DNA from: Pseudomonadota bacterium
GTDB taxonomy: Bacteria > Pseudomonadota > Gammaproteobacteria > Pseudomonadales > Moraxellaceae
NCBI GenBank assembly: GCA_023393635.1
Contig: JAEWKT010000005.1
Location: 1-64,000, forward strand
Direction of reading: 5' to 3'
Length of the DNA stretch: 64,000 nucleotides
The notes under the pieces were generated by a model. It was not told where the DNA came from, did not search any database, and saw only the letters and a list, made by a program, of their open reading frames with translations. Shown piece after piece: positions 27,162 to 36,043 of this stretch. A program made the position numbers and the translations under genes. Numbering within the stretch: position 1 is the stretch's first letter; each line of letters opens with the position of its first letter.

Positions 27162-28319
27162 TTAATAAATCGCCATATGATCACGGTGAATCATCTCTGC
27201 CGAGCGATTTTCACCCAAAATTTCATTGACTCGCTCAGAGGGCTGACCTAACACTTTAAGCGCTGAATCCGAACTAAAATTAACGCGACCTACCGCCACG
27301 CGTGCACCGTTTAGGTTAACGCACTCAACCACATCACCCCGCTCAAAATGTCCTTCAACACGGCGCACACCCACAGGCAATAAACTACGATGCTTTACCT
27401 GAATGGCCTCTACTGCACCATCATCCAGCACTAGGCGGCCAGCAGTTTGCAAATGTGCAGCCAACCATTGCTTATGGGCGGTAATACGGTCTGCATCGGC
27501 AGTTAACAACGTACCTAAAGCTTCACCCTGCACTAATCGCAATAGAACATTGTCGGTTTGGCCACTGGTGATTAAAGTGGGGCAACCCGATTTAGCAGCT
27601 AAGCGAGCGGCTCGTACTTTGGTCAGCATGCCACCACGACCCAGCACACCGCCACCACCTGCCATTTTTAATAAGCCATCATCCATGGCACGCACAGTAG
27701 ATAGTAATGTGGCGGTCGCGTCTTTGCGCGGATCACGGTCAAACATGCCTTCTTGATCAGTTAAAATAATGAGTAAATCAGCACCCACAAGGCTCGCCAC
27801 CATGGCAGCCAGAGTGTCGTTATCACCAAAACGAATTTCATCTGTAGCAACAGTATCGTTTTCATTAATGACAGGAATAACGCGCCATTTAATTAAACGC
27901 AACAGCGCATCACCTGAATTTAAATAACGGCGACGGTCTGCCAGATCATCATGGGTGAGCAACACTTGCGCAGTCTGAATTTGATGCTCAATTAACGCAC
28001 CAGCCCATGCCTGAATTAAGCCCATTTGACCAATGGCCGCACAGGCTTGCAGACTTGGCAAGTCATCAGGGCGCGCCGCAATTTTCATGCGCACCATCCC
28101 TTCTGCCACTGCCCCAGAAGATACCAAAATAACTTCAACACCTTGCGCATGCAGCATGGCAACCTGCGCAGCCCACGTGGCAATAGCTGCATGATCCAGA
28201 CCCACGCCATTGGCCGTGAGTAAGGCAGAACCAATTTTAATAACAACGCGTTTACACTGAAGTTGACGCGGACTGGCTTGTTGTGACACCGTATTTACAT
28301 CCAAATTGATTAATACCAA
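27162..28319 (-). CDS. proB: Glutamate 5-kinase
   Basis: The 385-residue protein has an amino-acid kinase domain (about 22-265) and a C-terminal PUA domain (about 290-370). It carries VVIKIGSALLT near 26-36, SSGAVAEGM near 66-74 and INENDTVATDEIRFGDND near 150-167. ProB makes gamma-glutamyl phosphate, the first step of proline synthesis, and is feedback-inhibited by proline. It starts seven bases after the obgE stop, so the two are an operon, the order obgE-proB being common in Acinetobacter and betaproteobacteria. Confidence 0.96.
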   Translation of the reverse strand: MVLINLDVNTVSQQASPRQLQCKRVVIKIGSALLTANGVGLDHAAIATWAAQVAMLHAQGVEVILVSSGAVAEGMVRMKIAARPDDLPSLQACAAIGQMGLIQAWAGALIEHQIQTAQVLLTHDDLADRRRYLNSGDALLRLIKWRVIPVINENDTVATDEIRFGDNDTLAAMVASLVGADLLIILTDQEGMFDRDPRKDATATLLSTVRAMDDGLLKMAGGGGVLGRGGMLTKVRAARLAAKSGCPTLITSGQTDNVLLRLVQGEALGTLLTADADRITAHKQWLAAHLQTAGRLVLDDGAVEAIQVKHRSLLPVGVRRVEGHFERGDVVECVNLNGARVAVGRVNFSSDSALKVLGQPSERVNEILGENRSAEMIHRDHMAIY

Positions 28320-28326
28320 TCAAAGC

Positions 28327-29541
28327 TTAGCGAGTGTAGATGACTTCCATACCACCCTCATCATCTTCGTCATCCCAGTCGTCATCATCTTCATCATGAC
28401 CTTCACGTGCAGCACGACGTGCTTCCCGATAAGCTTCTTTAGCAGCCAATGAATTCTCGCGGGTTTCCTGTTCCAAACGTTCGCGGAATTCTTTTTGCGC
28501 TTCTGCAAAGTCTGGGTCTTCTTCTTCGCGCTCACGCTCTTGCTCAATCTGATCCATCAGGTAATAGGCAACCTGTTTGGTGCCTTCACCTGTTAAGCCT
28601 GAGCAACGGAACACAGGGCCAGTCCAGCCAAGCTCGGCCACAATATGGGTACACCATTCATTTTGACTATCAGGATCAATTTGATCGAGCTTATTGAGTA
28701 CTAACACCACAGGCAATTCAGCCAGTGCAGGCGAGAATTTTGCCAGCTCATCAGTAATGGCGCGTGCATTTTCAACGGGATCAGAACCATCAATCGGCTG
28801 TACATCCACAATATGCAATAAAATGCGGGTACGTGCCAAATGCTTCAAAAAGCGAATCCCCAGCCCTGCACCGTCAGAAGCACCTGCAATCAGACCAGGA
28901 ATATCAGCCATGACAAATGAACGATGACGGTCAATATCCACCACGCCCAAGTTGGGAATTAAGGTGGTAAATGGATAATCAGCTACTTTGGGCTTGGCCG
29001 CACTCACAGCACGAATAAAAGTCGATTTGCCTGCATTGGGCAAACCCAACAATCCCACATCGGCCAGTACTTTAAGCTCAAGGCGAATTTCACGCAGCTC
29101 ACCTGCAATCCCTTTGGTACATTGACGTGGTGAGCGGTTGGTAGAAGATTTAAAATGCGTGTTACCCAAACCACCATCGCCACCTGCAGCAACCAGTAAG
29201 CGTTGGCCATTTTCAACCATATCGCCAATGACGTCGCCACTGGTAACGTCAACCACGGTAGTGCCTACAGGTACTTTAAGGATGACGTCTTCACCACCAC
29301 GACCAGAGCAATTGGCACCCTGACCGTTTTTGCCGCGTTCTGCACGGAACTTGCGGGTATAACGATAGTCAACCAGGGTGTTGGCATTATCATCAGCAAT
29401 TAGCAGGATATTGCCGCCTTTACCACCGTCGCCACCATCGGGGCCACCAAACGGAATAAATTTTTCACGGCGAAAACTGGCCACGCCATTGCCACCGTCG
29501 CCAGCTTGTACCGAGATTACGGCTTCATCGACAAAGCGCAT
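28327..29541 (-). CDS. obgE: GTPase ObgE/CgtA
   Basis: The protein is 404 residues from the ATG at 29541, where a GGAG lies 9 bases upstream and the sequence begins MRFVDEAVISV as in other Obg proteins. A Gly-rich Obg domain (1-158) precedes the G domain with the P-loop GLPNAGKSTF near 166-175, DIPGLI and NKLD. The C-terminus is a charged, acidic, low-complexity tail with a run of Asp and Glu. Obg binds the 50S ribosomal subunit and links ribosome assembly to stress. rpmA and rplU, often upstream, are not next to it here. Confidence 0.96.
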   Translation of the reverse strand: MRFVDEAVISVQAGDGGNGVASFRREKFIPFGGPDGGDGGKGGNILLIADDNANTLVDYRYTRKFRAERGKNGQGANCSGRGGEDVILKVPVGTTVVDVTSGDVIGDMVENGQRLLVAAGGDGGLGNTHFKSSTNRSPRQCTKGIAGELREIRLELKVLADVGLLGLPNAGKSTFIRAVSAAKPKVADYPFTTLIPNLGVVDIDRHRSFVMADIPGLIAGASDGAGLGIRFLKHLARTRILLHIVDVQPIDGSDPVENARAITDELAKFSPALAELPVVLVLNKLDQIDPDSQNEWCTHIVAELGWTGPVFRCSGLTGEGTKQVAYYLMDQIEQEREREEEDPDFAEAQKEFRERLEQETRENSLAAKEAYREARRAAREGHDEDDDDWDDEDDEGGMEVIYTR

Positions 29542-29673
29542 GACTACATTCTCCACCTAATAAAAAAAGCAGAATATTATGCCATAGTTTGCACCCAGAC
29601 TGTATAAAACCATGCAAAAGGATTTTATTCTACTGGCTCATATAAATTGTTAAATGAAACACGAGGCATTAAA

Positions 29674-29730
29674 AAACCCAGCTTCGTAAACTGATCCTGT
29701 CAATTTGATCAGTTTAACTAAGCTGGGTTT
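29674..29730 (-). terminator. Strong terminator downstream of the GAPDH gene
   Basis: The arms AAACCCAGCTT and AAGCTGGGTTT enclose a second paired segment (AAACTGATC with GATCAGTTT). Read on the minus strand it ends in a run of T, so it stops GAPDH transcription before obgE. Confidence 0.85.
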
Positions 29731-29755
29731 CTGGTTTTCTTGCTAAAAAACCTAA

Positions 29756-31216
29756 TTAAGCAGTCACAGTTTCTACAGGAATATGCGGATAGCTCACGCC
29801 TGCCATTTGCTCGGCAATACGCAATACCTGACAGCTATAACCCACTTCGTTGTCATACCACACATATAAGGTGACACGGTTACCACTGGTAATGGTTGCT
29901 TGCGCATCAAATACGCCCGCAGTACGTGAACCAATAAAGTCAGACGATACCACTTCGGTTGAGTTGGTATAGCCAATTTGACCTTGCAAGTTAGAGTTTA
30001 AAGAAATTAAACGAATATATTCATTAATCTCTTCTGTGCTTACTTCTTGCGCCAGGTTCAGGTTTAAAATAGCCAGTGATACGTTAGGGGTTGGCACACG
30101 CACCGAGTTACCCGTTAATTTACCTTGCAGTACAGGCAACGCTTTCGCCACGGCTTTGGCAGCACCTGTTTCAGTGATGACCATATTTAAGGTAGCCGCA
30201 CGACCACGACGATCTGCTTTATGGTAGTTATCAATGAGGTTTTGATCGTTGGTAAATGAATGCACAGTTTCAACGTGGCCATTTTCAACGGTGTACTTGT
30301 CGTTGATGACTTTTAATACAGGCGTAATGGCATTGGTGGTACAGCTTGCCGCACTAATGATTTGGTCAGAATCAATAATATCGCTATGATTGACGCCATA
30401 TACCACGTTTTTCATCTCGCCTTTACTTGGAGCAGTCAAAATAACGCGCGCCACACCTGGGCAATTTAAATGCTGTTTTAAACTTTCAGCATCACGCCAT
30501 TTACCTGTGTTATCAATCAGCAGTGCATTTTCAATGCCATATTGTGTGTAGTCCACTTCACTTGGGCTGCTGGCATAAATTACTTTGATGTAATTACCGT
30601 TTGCAATGATGGCTTCATTTTCTTCATCAACAGAAATCGTGCCTTCAAACGAACCATGAATAGAATCACGGCGCAATAAAGACGCACGTTTTGACAAATC
30701 ATTATCGCTTGATTTACGCACCACAATGGCTTTTAAACGCAAGCCACGGCCAATACCTGTTTGTTCGATAATAAGACGTGCCAGGATACGACCAATGCGG
30801 CCAAAGCCATACAGGACAACATCTTTAGTTTTTGGTTCACTGGATTGACCAATGACAGAAGCTAGCTCGCTCTGTAAAAACTGCGTAATGTCGCCGCCTT
30901 TTTCTTTATAAGCTAAAGCAAGTTTACCTAAGTCAACTTCACACGCGCCAATGTTATCCATGTTTACCAATGCTTCTAACAAAGGCATGGTATCTACCAC
31001 AGATAACTCAATTGAAATCATCCGCGCACGGCGATGCGCTTTTAAAATCTGAATGATAGAACGGTTAATTAATGAGCGACCATACACACTAATAATAATG
31101 TCTTTGTCACGATAAAGCTGCCCAATCAAGGCAATCATGCGCTCAGCAATTTCTTCGCGATTTTTCCAGCGGCCAAAATGTTCGCTAGTCAGGGCAACGA
31201 TGGTCTCTTTGCTCAC
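29756..31216 (-). CDS. gap: Glyceraldehyde-3-phosphate dehydrogenase, long form
   Basis: The 486-residue protein has a helical N-terminal extension of about 125 residues, then a classic GAPDH: Rossmann motif YGFGRIGR near 135-142, the catalytic Cys in SAASCTTNAITP near 290-301, and the C-terminal WYDNEVGYSCQ block. It interconverts glyceraldehyde-3-phosphate and 1,3-bisphosphoglycerate. Typical GAPDH is about 335 residues; this long form is known from Acinetobacter and Pseudomonas relatives, from memory. The extension, which includes REEIAERMIALIGQLYR, is probably a protein-interaction or regulatory unit. Confidence 0.93.
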   Translation of the reverse strand: MSKETIVALTSEHFGRWKNREEIAERMIALIGQLYRDKDIIISVYGRSLINRSIIQILKAHRRARMISIELSVVDTMPLLEALVNMDNIGACEVDLGKLALAYKEKGGDITQFLQSELASVIGQSSEPKTKDVVLYGFGRIGRILARLIIEQTGIGRGLRLKAIVVRKSSDNDLSKRASLLRRDSIHGSFEGTISVDEENEAIIANGNYIKVIYASSPSEVDYTQYGIENALLIDNTGKWRDAESLKQHLNCPGVARVILTAPSKGEMKNVVYGVNHSDIIDSDQIISAASCTTNAITPVLKVINDKYTVENGHVETVHSFTNDQNLIDNYHKADRRGRAATLNMVITETGAAKAVAKALPVLQGKLTGNSVRVPTPNVSLAILNLNLAQEVSTEEINEYIRLISLNSNLQGQIGYTNSTEVVSSDFIGSRTAGVFDAQATITSGNRVTLYVWYDNEVGYSCQVLRIAEQMAGVSYPHIPVETVTA

Positions 31217-31397
31217 GGAGGGTTCCTCATTAAGGGGTTATCTGCAACCAGACGATGCAGTAGGCAAAATATTCAAAGGCGAGTATTGTAATAGAAAATG
31301 ACGCCGCTGAGAACGCTTAACACCCCAAAAGGATCATTTACTCTGCTTCATGAGACTAATTATTAATATGGCAGCACAAAAAGGATAACATCAAAAA

Positions 31398-31440
31398 CGC
31401 CTGTGCTGATTTAAATGGAAGTATTAAATCAGCACAGGCG
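31398..31440 (-). terminator. Perfect 17-bp inverted repeat after a small gene
   Basis: CGCCTGTGCTGATTTAA (31398-31414) pairs perfectly with its reverse complement at 31424-31440 across a 9-base loop. On the minus strand it is followed by TTTTTG. It lies 38 bases past the end of the 55-residue gene and is its likely terminator. Confidence 0.75.
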
Positions 31441-31477
31441 TCAAAATATATTTATAAATCGCTTAAATTCAGGCGGT

Positions 31478-31645
31478 TTAATATAGACCTTTTTCGCGGT
31501 GGTTCAATTGATCATCAGCATTTAAATGCAAGCCTGAGGTAAACGGTACAATGTCATCAATAATATCCACAGTATTGGCTAATAAAGTGATAAATGTATG
31601 AATCACCAATTGGCTGTTTGTAGGTCGTACCTTTACTTTAATCAT
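31478..31645 (-). CDS. Small unidentified protein (55 residues)
   Basis: This short frame starts with ATG at 31645 after an excellent AAGGAG Shine-Dalgarno spaced 8 bases away, and ends at a TAA at 31478. The peptide begins MIKVKVRPTN, has a hydrophobic, beta- and helix-prone middle (about 11-35), and ends in a polar EKGLY tail. The strong ribosome binding site, a perfect hairpin downstream and an isolated 800-base gap make it a credible gene. I recognise no family. Its 330-base upstream region is AT-rich and otherwise empty. Confidence 0.6.
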   Translation of the reverse strand: MIKVKVRPTNSQLVIHTFITLLANTVDIIDDIVPFTSGLHLNADDQLNHREKGLY

Positions 31646-31970
31646 GTTGTTTTCTCCTTCTATAAATAGCTTTGGGTTAAACAGTAACGACAGATAACAA
31701 TTAACAATTTTGAGATAAGTGATATAAACGCTTATAAAACAACGCTAGACTTATAATTTTAATGTAGCGATGCCTTGTGTAACTTTCCATCAGCAAGTAA
31801 ATACGTTTTTGTGTCTTGAGCATGCTAATGTATAGAATTGAGATTATATTTATAATCTTAACAGCGTATTGAACCAATAAACCGTTACCAATAATCAGGT
31901 TTGTATCTGAAAAATTCTGTTTTAAATGCTTAAGTGACTCAATAAATAACCAAAAAATGCTATTAAAGCT
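31646..31970. promoter_or_regulatory. AT-rich intergenic region, no gene seen
   Basis: This stretch should carry the promoter of the 55-residue gene on the minus strand. I see no open frame with a ribosome binding site, no RNA gene and no strong inverted repeat. It ends at the lipocalin terminator. Confidence 0.35.
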
Positions 31971-32003
31971 AAAAAGCCTTAAGACAAGTGATTATCTTAA
32001 GGC
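31971..32003 (-). terminator. Terminator of the lipocalin gene
   Basis: GCCTTAAGA (31976-31984) and TCTTAAGGC (31995-32003) form a perfect 9-bp stem with a 10-base loop. The minus-strand side is followed by TTTTT. Confidence 0.82.
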
Positions 32004-32023
32004 CTCCCTATATTGAAGTTATT

Positions 32024-32614
32024 TTATTTGGTATGTGCTGTACGCTCTAACTTACGGATATCATAGCCTTGCTGCCTGGCAGCATCGACATACTCCTGAT
32101 AAGTTTTTTCACCCAGATTGGGAGTGCGTGACAAGATCCATAAGTATTTGCGATTAGGGCCGCCTACTAGCGCAGTTTGATAGTTTTCATCAAGCTTTAA
32201 CACCCAGTAATCGCCTTTGGTAAATGGAATCCAGCGCAGGCCTTTGGGTAAAAAGCTGACTTTTAACTTGGTATTGGTATTGTCTAATGCCTTAGCTTCA
32301 CCTTTAGAAGCAATCATTTCACCATTTGCTTTACGACACTGGTTGAGTACCGACACATTACCATTACTTAATTGAGCATAAGTTGCGGTCACATCGCTGG
32401 CACATTTGCGCTGAAAATACATGGGAAAACGCGCAATTTCATACCATGTCCCTGTATAACGTGCCAAATCAACTTGCTCAACTGTTTGTGGCTTGGGGTT
32501 TGGGCTAGCAGCATAGGCAAGCGTGCCTAACACGCCTACACTAATCGCAATCATAACTACCCCATGGCGTTTTATATTTCGTCTTTTCCCAGACTGAACA
32601 TTTACCTTAATCAT
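32024..32614 (-). CDS. blc: Bacterial lipocalin (Blc-like)
   Basis: The protein is 196 residues from the ATG at 32614, chosen because AGAGG lies 9 bases upstream; the ATG six bases earlier (32620) is also possible. An N-terminal basic region and hydrophobic signal (VMIAISVGVLGTLAYA) suggest export. The lipocalin signature YTGTWYEIARFP and later DYWVLKLDENYQTALVGGPNRKYLWILSR are typical of Blc. There is no lipobox cysteine, unlike E. coli Blc, so it is probably soluble or differently anchored. Blc proteins bind lysophospholipids and help maintain the envelope. Confidence 0.9.
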   Translation of the reverse strand: MIKVNVQSGKRRNIKRHGVVMIAISVGVLGTLAYAASPNPKPQTVEQVDLARYTGTWYEIARFPMYFQRKCASDVTATYAQLSNGNVSVLNQCRKANGEMIASKGEAKALDNTNTKLKVSFLPKGLRWIPFTKGDYWVLKLDENYQTALVGGPNRKYLWILSRTPNLGEKTYQEYVDAARQQGYDIRKLERTAHTK

Positions 32615-32760
32615 TATCATTTTCCTCTCGTTGCTCAACGGCCAAAGCCAGTTGCTTGGTGACCTTACATTAAAACACTGAGCAAGCCCACAGGTTCTAC
32701 CGTAGCAACTGTTTAGTGTCTGTCTATCACACACCCACTACCATAACTAATTAATCATTA

Positions 32761-32788
32761 AAAAACCGCCTGTATATTCAGACGGCTT
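32761..32788 (-). terminator. Terminator of uvrB
   Basis: CCGCCTG and CAGACGG pair (one wobble) across a short TATATT loop, with a T run on the minus-strand side. It follows the uvrB stop by 14 bases. Confidence 0.8.
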
Positions 32789-32802
32789 TCAACTACCTTT
32801 AT

Positions 32803-34923
32803 TTAATACAATAGCTGGGCTTTTAGACGTGTGATCTCATCTCGCATACGCGCAGCCTGTTCAAACTGCAATTGCTTAGCCATATTGTTCATCTCAGTTT
32901 CCAGCTTTTTGATGTGCTTGGCAAACAGTTTGGGATCAGCCAGTAAATGCTGGTCATCGCTAGATAATGCAATATGCTGATGCAGTTTGGCATCAATGAT
33001 ATCGTCTTCATACACCTCGCCTGTGTCAATTTCCTTAATGACCTGACGTATGGCACTGCGCGGGGTAATGCCATGTTTTTCATTAAACTCAATTTGCTTA
33101 GCGCGACGACGATCCGTTTCATCAATAGCACGTTGCATAGAATCAGTCATGCGGTCGGCATATAAAATAGCCTTACCGTTTAAATTACGCGCAGCACGGC
33201 CAATAGTCTGGATTAAGGATCGATCTGAACGTAAAAAGCCTTCTTTATCGGCATCCAAAATAGCCACCAGCGACACCTCAGGCATATCCAGACCTTCACG
33301 CAGTAAGTTAATCCCCACCAGCACGTCATATACACCAGTCCGCAGCTCATGAATAATTTTTACCCGCTCCACGGTATCAATATCGGAGTGCAAATAGGCC
33401 ACCTTAATGCCATATTCTTTTAAATAACTGGTTAAATCTTCTGCCATACGCTTGGTTAACGTGGTAATTAATACACGCTCATTAATTGCCTTACGTAAAT
33501 TGATTTCTGATAGCACATCATCCACTTGGGTCAGCACTGGGCGAATTTCAATGATCGGGTCAATCAAACCAGTTGGCCGTACCACCTGCTCTACCACTTG
33601 CTCGCTATGTTCCAGCTCATAACGTGCAGGTGTGGCACTGACAAAAATAGTGGTGGGCGCAATGCGTTCCCATTCCTCAAACTTCATGGGGCGGTTATCC
33701 AGCGCACTGGGCAGGCGAAAACCATAATTAACCAGATTTTCCTTACGTGAACGGTCACCCTTATACATGGCACCAATTTGTGGTACCGACACATGCGACT
33801 CATCAATAATTAATAGGGCGTCTTCAGGCACATAATCAAACAAAGTTGGCGGTGCTTCACCCGCAGGACGGCCAGACAAATGCCGTGAATAGTTTTCAAT
33901 GCCATTGCTGTAGCCAAGCTGCTGGATCATTTCTATGTCATATTTAGTGCGCTGTTCAATACGCTGCGCTTCCAGCAATTTGTCGTGCGCTCTGAAAAAC
34001 TCCAGTTGTTCGGCCAATTCAGTTTTAATGGTGCCCACTGCACGCTCAAGGTTTTCTTTGGGGGTGACATAATGACTTTTTGGATAAATGGTAATGCGAG
34101 GTACTTTGCGTACCATTTTGCCTGTTAAGGGATCAAACCAGCGAATTGAATCAATCTCATCATCAAAGATTTCAATCCGAACTGCCATTTGCTCAGATTC
34201 GGCAGGAAAAATATCTAAAATTTCACCACGCAGACGATACGTACCACGGGTAAATTCCAGCTCGTTACGCGTATATTGCATTTCTACCAGACGACGAATG
34301 AGCGCATCACGGTCAATACGATCGCCTTGCACAATATGCAGTAGCATTTTTAGATAAGCTTCAGGATCACCCAAGCCATAAATAGCCGACACCGACGCCA
34401 CAATAATGGCATCGCGACGCTCTAATAATGAACGTGTGGCAGACAGGCGCATCTGGTCAATATGGTCATTAATGGCAGAGTCTTTTTCAATAAAGGTATC
34501 TGAAGATGGCACATAGGCTTCGGGCTGGTAGTAATCGTAGTAACTGACAAAATACTCAACCGCGTTATTAGGAAAAAATGCCTTGAACTCGCCATATAAC
34601 TGCGCGGCCAAAGTTTTATTGTGTGCCATAATAATGGTGGGACGCTGGGTTTGCGCAATCACGTTGGCCATGGTATAGGTTTTACCAGAACCAGTCACAC
34701 CCAGCAGTAACTGGCCTTTCATACCCTGATTAATGCCTTTTACCAGCTTCTCAATGGCTTGTGGCTGGTCACCCGCAGGTGAAAAATCGGTTTTTAAGTC
34801 AAATGGTTTATCTAATACTTGTGTGCCAGACAAATTAACGCCACGTTGTAGGGCCTGTTCCTGAATCTGTGTTGCCACATGATTAAGCTCATCCAAAGAG
34901 CGTATTTTAGTTGGTTCACGCAT
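32803..34923 (-). CDS. uvrB: UvrABC excinuclease subunit B
   Basis: The 706-residue protein is UvrB, the damage-verifying helicase-like subunit of nucleotide excision repair. Walker A is GVTGSGKT near 79-86, the beta-hairpin region carries YYDYYQPEAYVP near 126-137, the DEAD-type motif is IDESH near 371-375, and the UvrC-binding UVR domain is at the C-terminus (about 665-700). It has about 30 residues more at the N-terminus than E. coli UvrB (673). A later start is possible, but none has a clearly better ribosome binding site. Confidence 0.96.
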   Translation of the reverse strand: MREPTKIRSLDELNHVATQIQEQALQRGVNLSGTQVLDKPFDLKTDFSPAGDQPQAIEKLVKGINQGMKGQLLLGVTGSGKTYTMANVIAQTQRPTIIMAHNKTLAAQLYGEFKAFFPNNAVEYFVSYYDYYQPEAYVPSSDTFIEKDSAINDHIDQMRLSATRSLLERRDAIIVASVSAIYGLGDPEAYLKMLLHIVQGDRIDRDALIRRLVEMQYTRNELEFTRGTYRLRGEILDIFPAESEQMAVRIEIFDDEIDSIRWFDPLTGKMVRKVPRITIYPKSHYVTPKENLERAVGTIKTELAEQLEFFRAHDKLLEAQRIEQRTKYDIEMIQQLGYSNGIENYSRHLSGRPAGEAPPTLFDYVPEDALLIIDESHVSVPQIGAMYKGDRSRKENLVNYGFRLPSALDNRPMKFEEWERIAPTTIFVSATPARYELEHSEQVVEQVVRPTGLIDPIIEIRPVLTQVDDVLSEINLRKAINERVLITTLTKRMAEDLTSYLKEYGIKVAYLHSDIDTVERVKIIHELRTGVYDVLVGINLLREGLDMPEVSLVAILDADKEGFLRSDRSLIQTIGRAARNLNGKAILYADRMTDSMQRAIDETDRRRAKQIEFNEKHGITPRSAIRQVIKEIDTGEVYEDDIIDAKLHQHIALSSDDQHLLADPKLFAKHIKKLETEMNNMAKQLQFEQAARMRDEITRLKAQLLY

Positions 34924-35149
34924 TTAGGCTTAACTCAGTTTATATCTTGAAGAGAACTCTAATAGATAAGGTTTATCCAACGAAAATCAAGCAAAGCTTT
35001 GCGCTTAAATGTAAAGGTAGCTGTGGCTTTACCACAACTATACAGGAGCATAACGAATGTGCCCCTAAAACAGGACGACGACTTAATGCCCTAGCTTTTA
35101 CACTATAGATCTATTGTCTTTTCATAATCAATCAATAAAAGGTTTTGGT

Positions 35150-35779
35150 TTGCCAGATTTATATTTAGTTTCTTTTGCATTGTTTTTTTCACTGTTAAAC
35201 CCATTTTTAATGAGCATTTATTTACTGCCGATGATCCGCAGTTTAGGCTTTGCCCAATTTAATAAAGTGCTTATTCAGGGTGCTTTAATTAGTTCGGTAG
35301 TATTTTTGCTCTTTGCCTATGGCGGTGAGGCGGTTTTTAACCGCTATTTGCAAGTACGTTTTGAATCATTTCAAATTTTTGGCGGCATCATTTTTTTAAT
35401 TATTGGTTTACGTTATGTGTTTGAAGGCGCGGATACGCTAGAGTCTACCCGTGGTGGCAAGGCAGAACATTTGGCAGGTAGTGTCGCTATGCCTTTTATG
35501 ATTGGCCCTGGCACCATTAGTGCGGCAGTCGTGACGGGAACACGCTTAAATGTATTGGGTTCAGCCATTATTATTATTGCTACTATGGTTTGTACCTGTA
35601 GCATATTAATTTTCTTAAAGTTTGTTCACGATCGGGTAAAAGCCCGCAATGCCCGTTATGTCGATCGCTACGTTGAAATTGTCGGGCGTCTAGCGGCATT
35701 GCTGGTAGGCACTATTGCCATAGACATGATTGTCACGGGCACGCTTGGCATTATAAAGACGCTACCTTTTGCCCAGTAA
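35150..35779 (+). CDS. MarC family integral membrane protein
   Basis: The protein (about 209 residues) has six membrane segments and the MarC pattern FSLLNPFLMSIYLLPM near the start, then GGIIFLIIGLRYV and SVAMPFMIGPGTISAAVV. The function is unknown; MarC was once linked to multiple antibiotic resistance but is not required for it. No good ATG exists before the first helix. The TTG at 35150, six bases after AAAAGG, is the best-supported start; a TTG at 35114 is the alternative. Confidence 0.8.
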   Translation: MPDLYLVSFALFFSLLNPFLMSIYLLPMIRSLGFAQFNKVLIQGALISSVVFLLFAYGGEAVFNRYLQVRFESFQIFGGIIFLIIGLRYVFEGADTLESTRGGKAEHLAGSVAMPFMIGPGTISAAVVTGTRLNVLGSAIIIIATMVCTCSILIFLKFVHDRVKARNARYVDRYVEIVGRLAALLVGTIAIDMIVTGTLGIIKTLPFAQ

Positions 35780-35865
35780 GCCCTTTTCTTTCTCTCTTGA
35801 TATAACTTCAAAAGTTAAGCGTAAATAATTAGCCATATAAAACCCTGCTATTTGCTTCAGCACAC

Positions 35866-35914
35866 ATTAAGGCCCGCGTAATTAGTTTTGCCTGCCGCAG
35901 GCCTTAATTTTGTT
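35866..35914 (+). terminator. Hairpin downstream of the marC-like gene
   Basis: ATTAAGGCC (35866-35874) and GGCCTTAAT (35900-35908) pair perfectly and are followed by TTTGTTT. The loop is long (25 bases). I see nothing else between 35780 and 36043. Confidence 0.6.
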
Positions 35915-36043
35915 TAGCCAAAGCAACACACAAAACATCAGGTATAAGCCCTTTTTTGCACAAAGTTCGCCATCCATGGCTCTAACAATTGCCTTCATCA
36001 TTCCTATAAAAACAAAAGCCCACCTTAACTGTGCAGCACTCAT

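Noticed and set aside
27403..27756. Open frames opposite to proB and other genes
   Set aside because: These frames mirror strongly conserved genes on the other strand, have no ribosome binding sites, and give no recognisable proteins.
32606..32625. Fur box over the lipocalin start codon
   Set aside because: AATGATAATGATT partly matches the Fur motif, but it is made of the start codons ATG-ATA-ATG-ATT and lacks the second half-site. I did not annotate it.
32761..32788. Neisseria-type DNA uptake sequence GCCGTCTGAA
   Set aside because: The ten bases appear on the minus strand in the uvrB terminator stem, but I noticed no other copy and the rest of the window does not look like Neisseriaceae. 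A terminator explains it.
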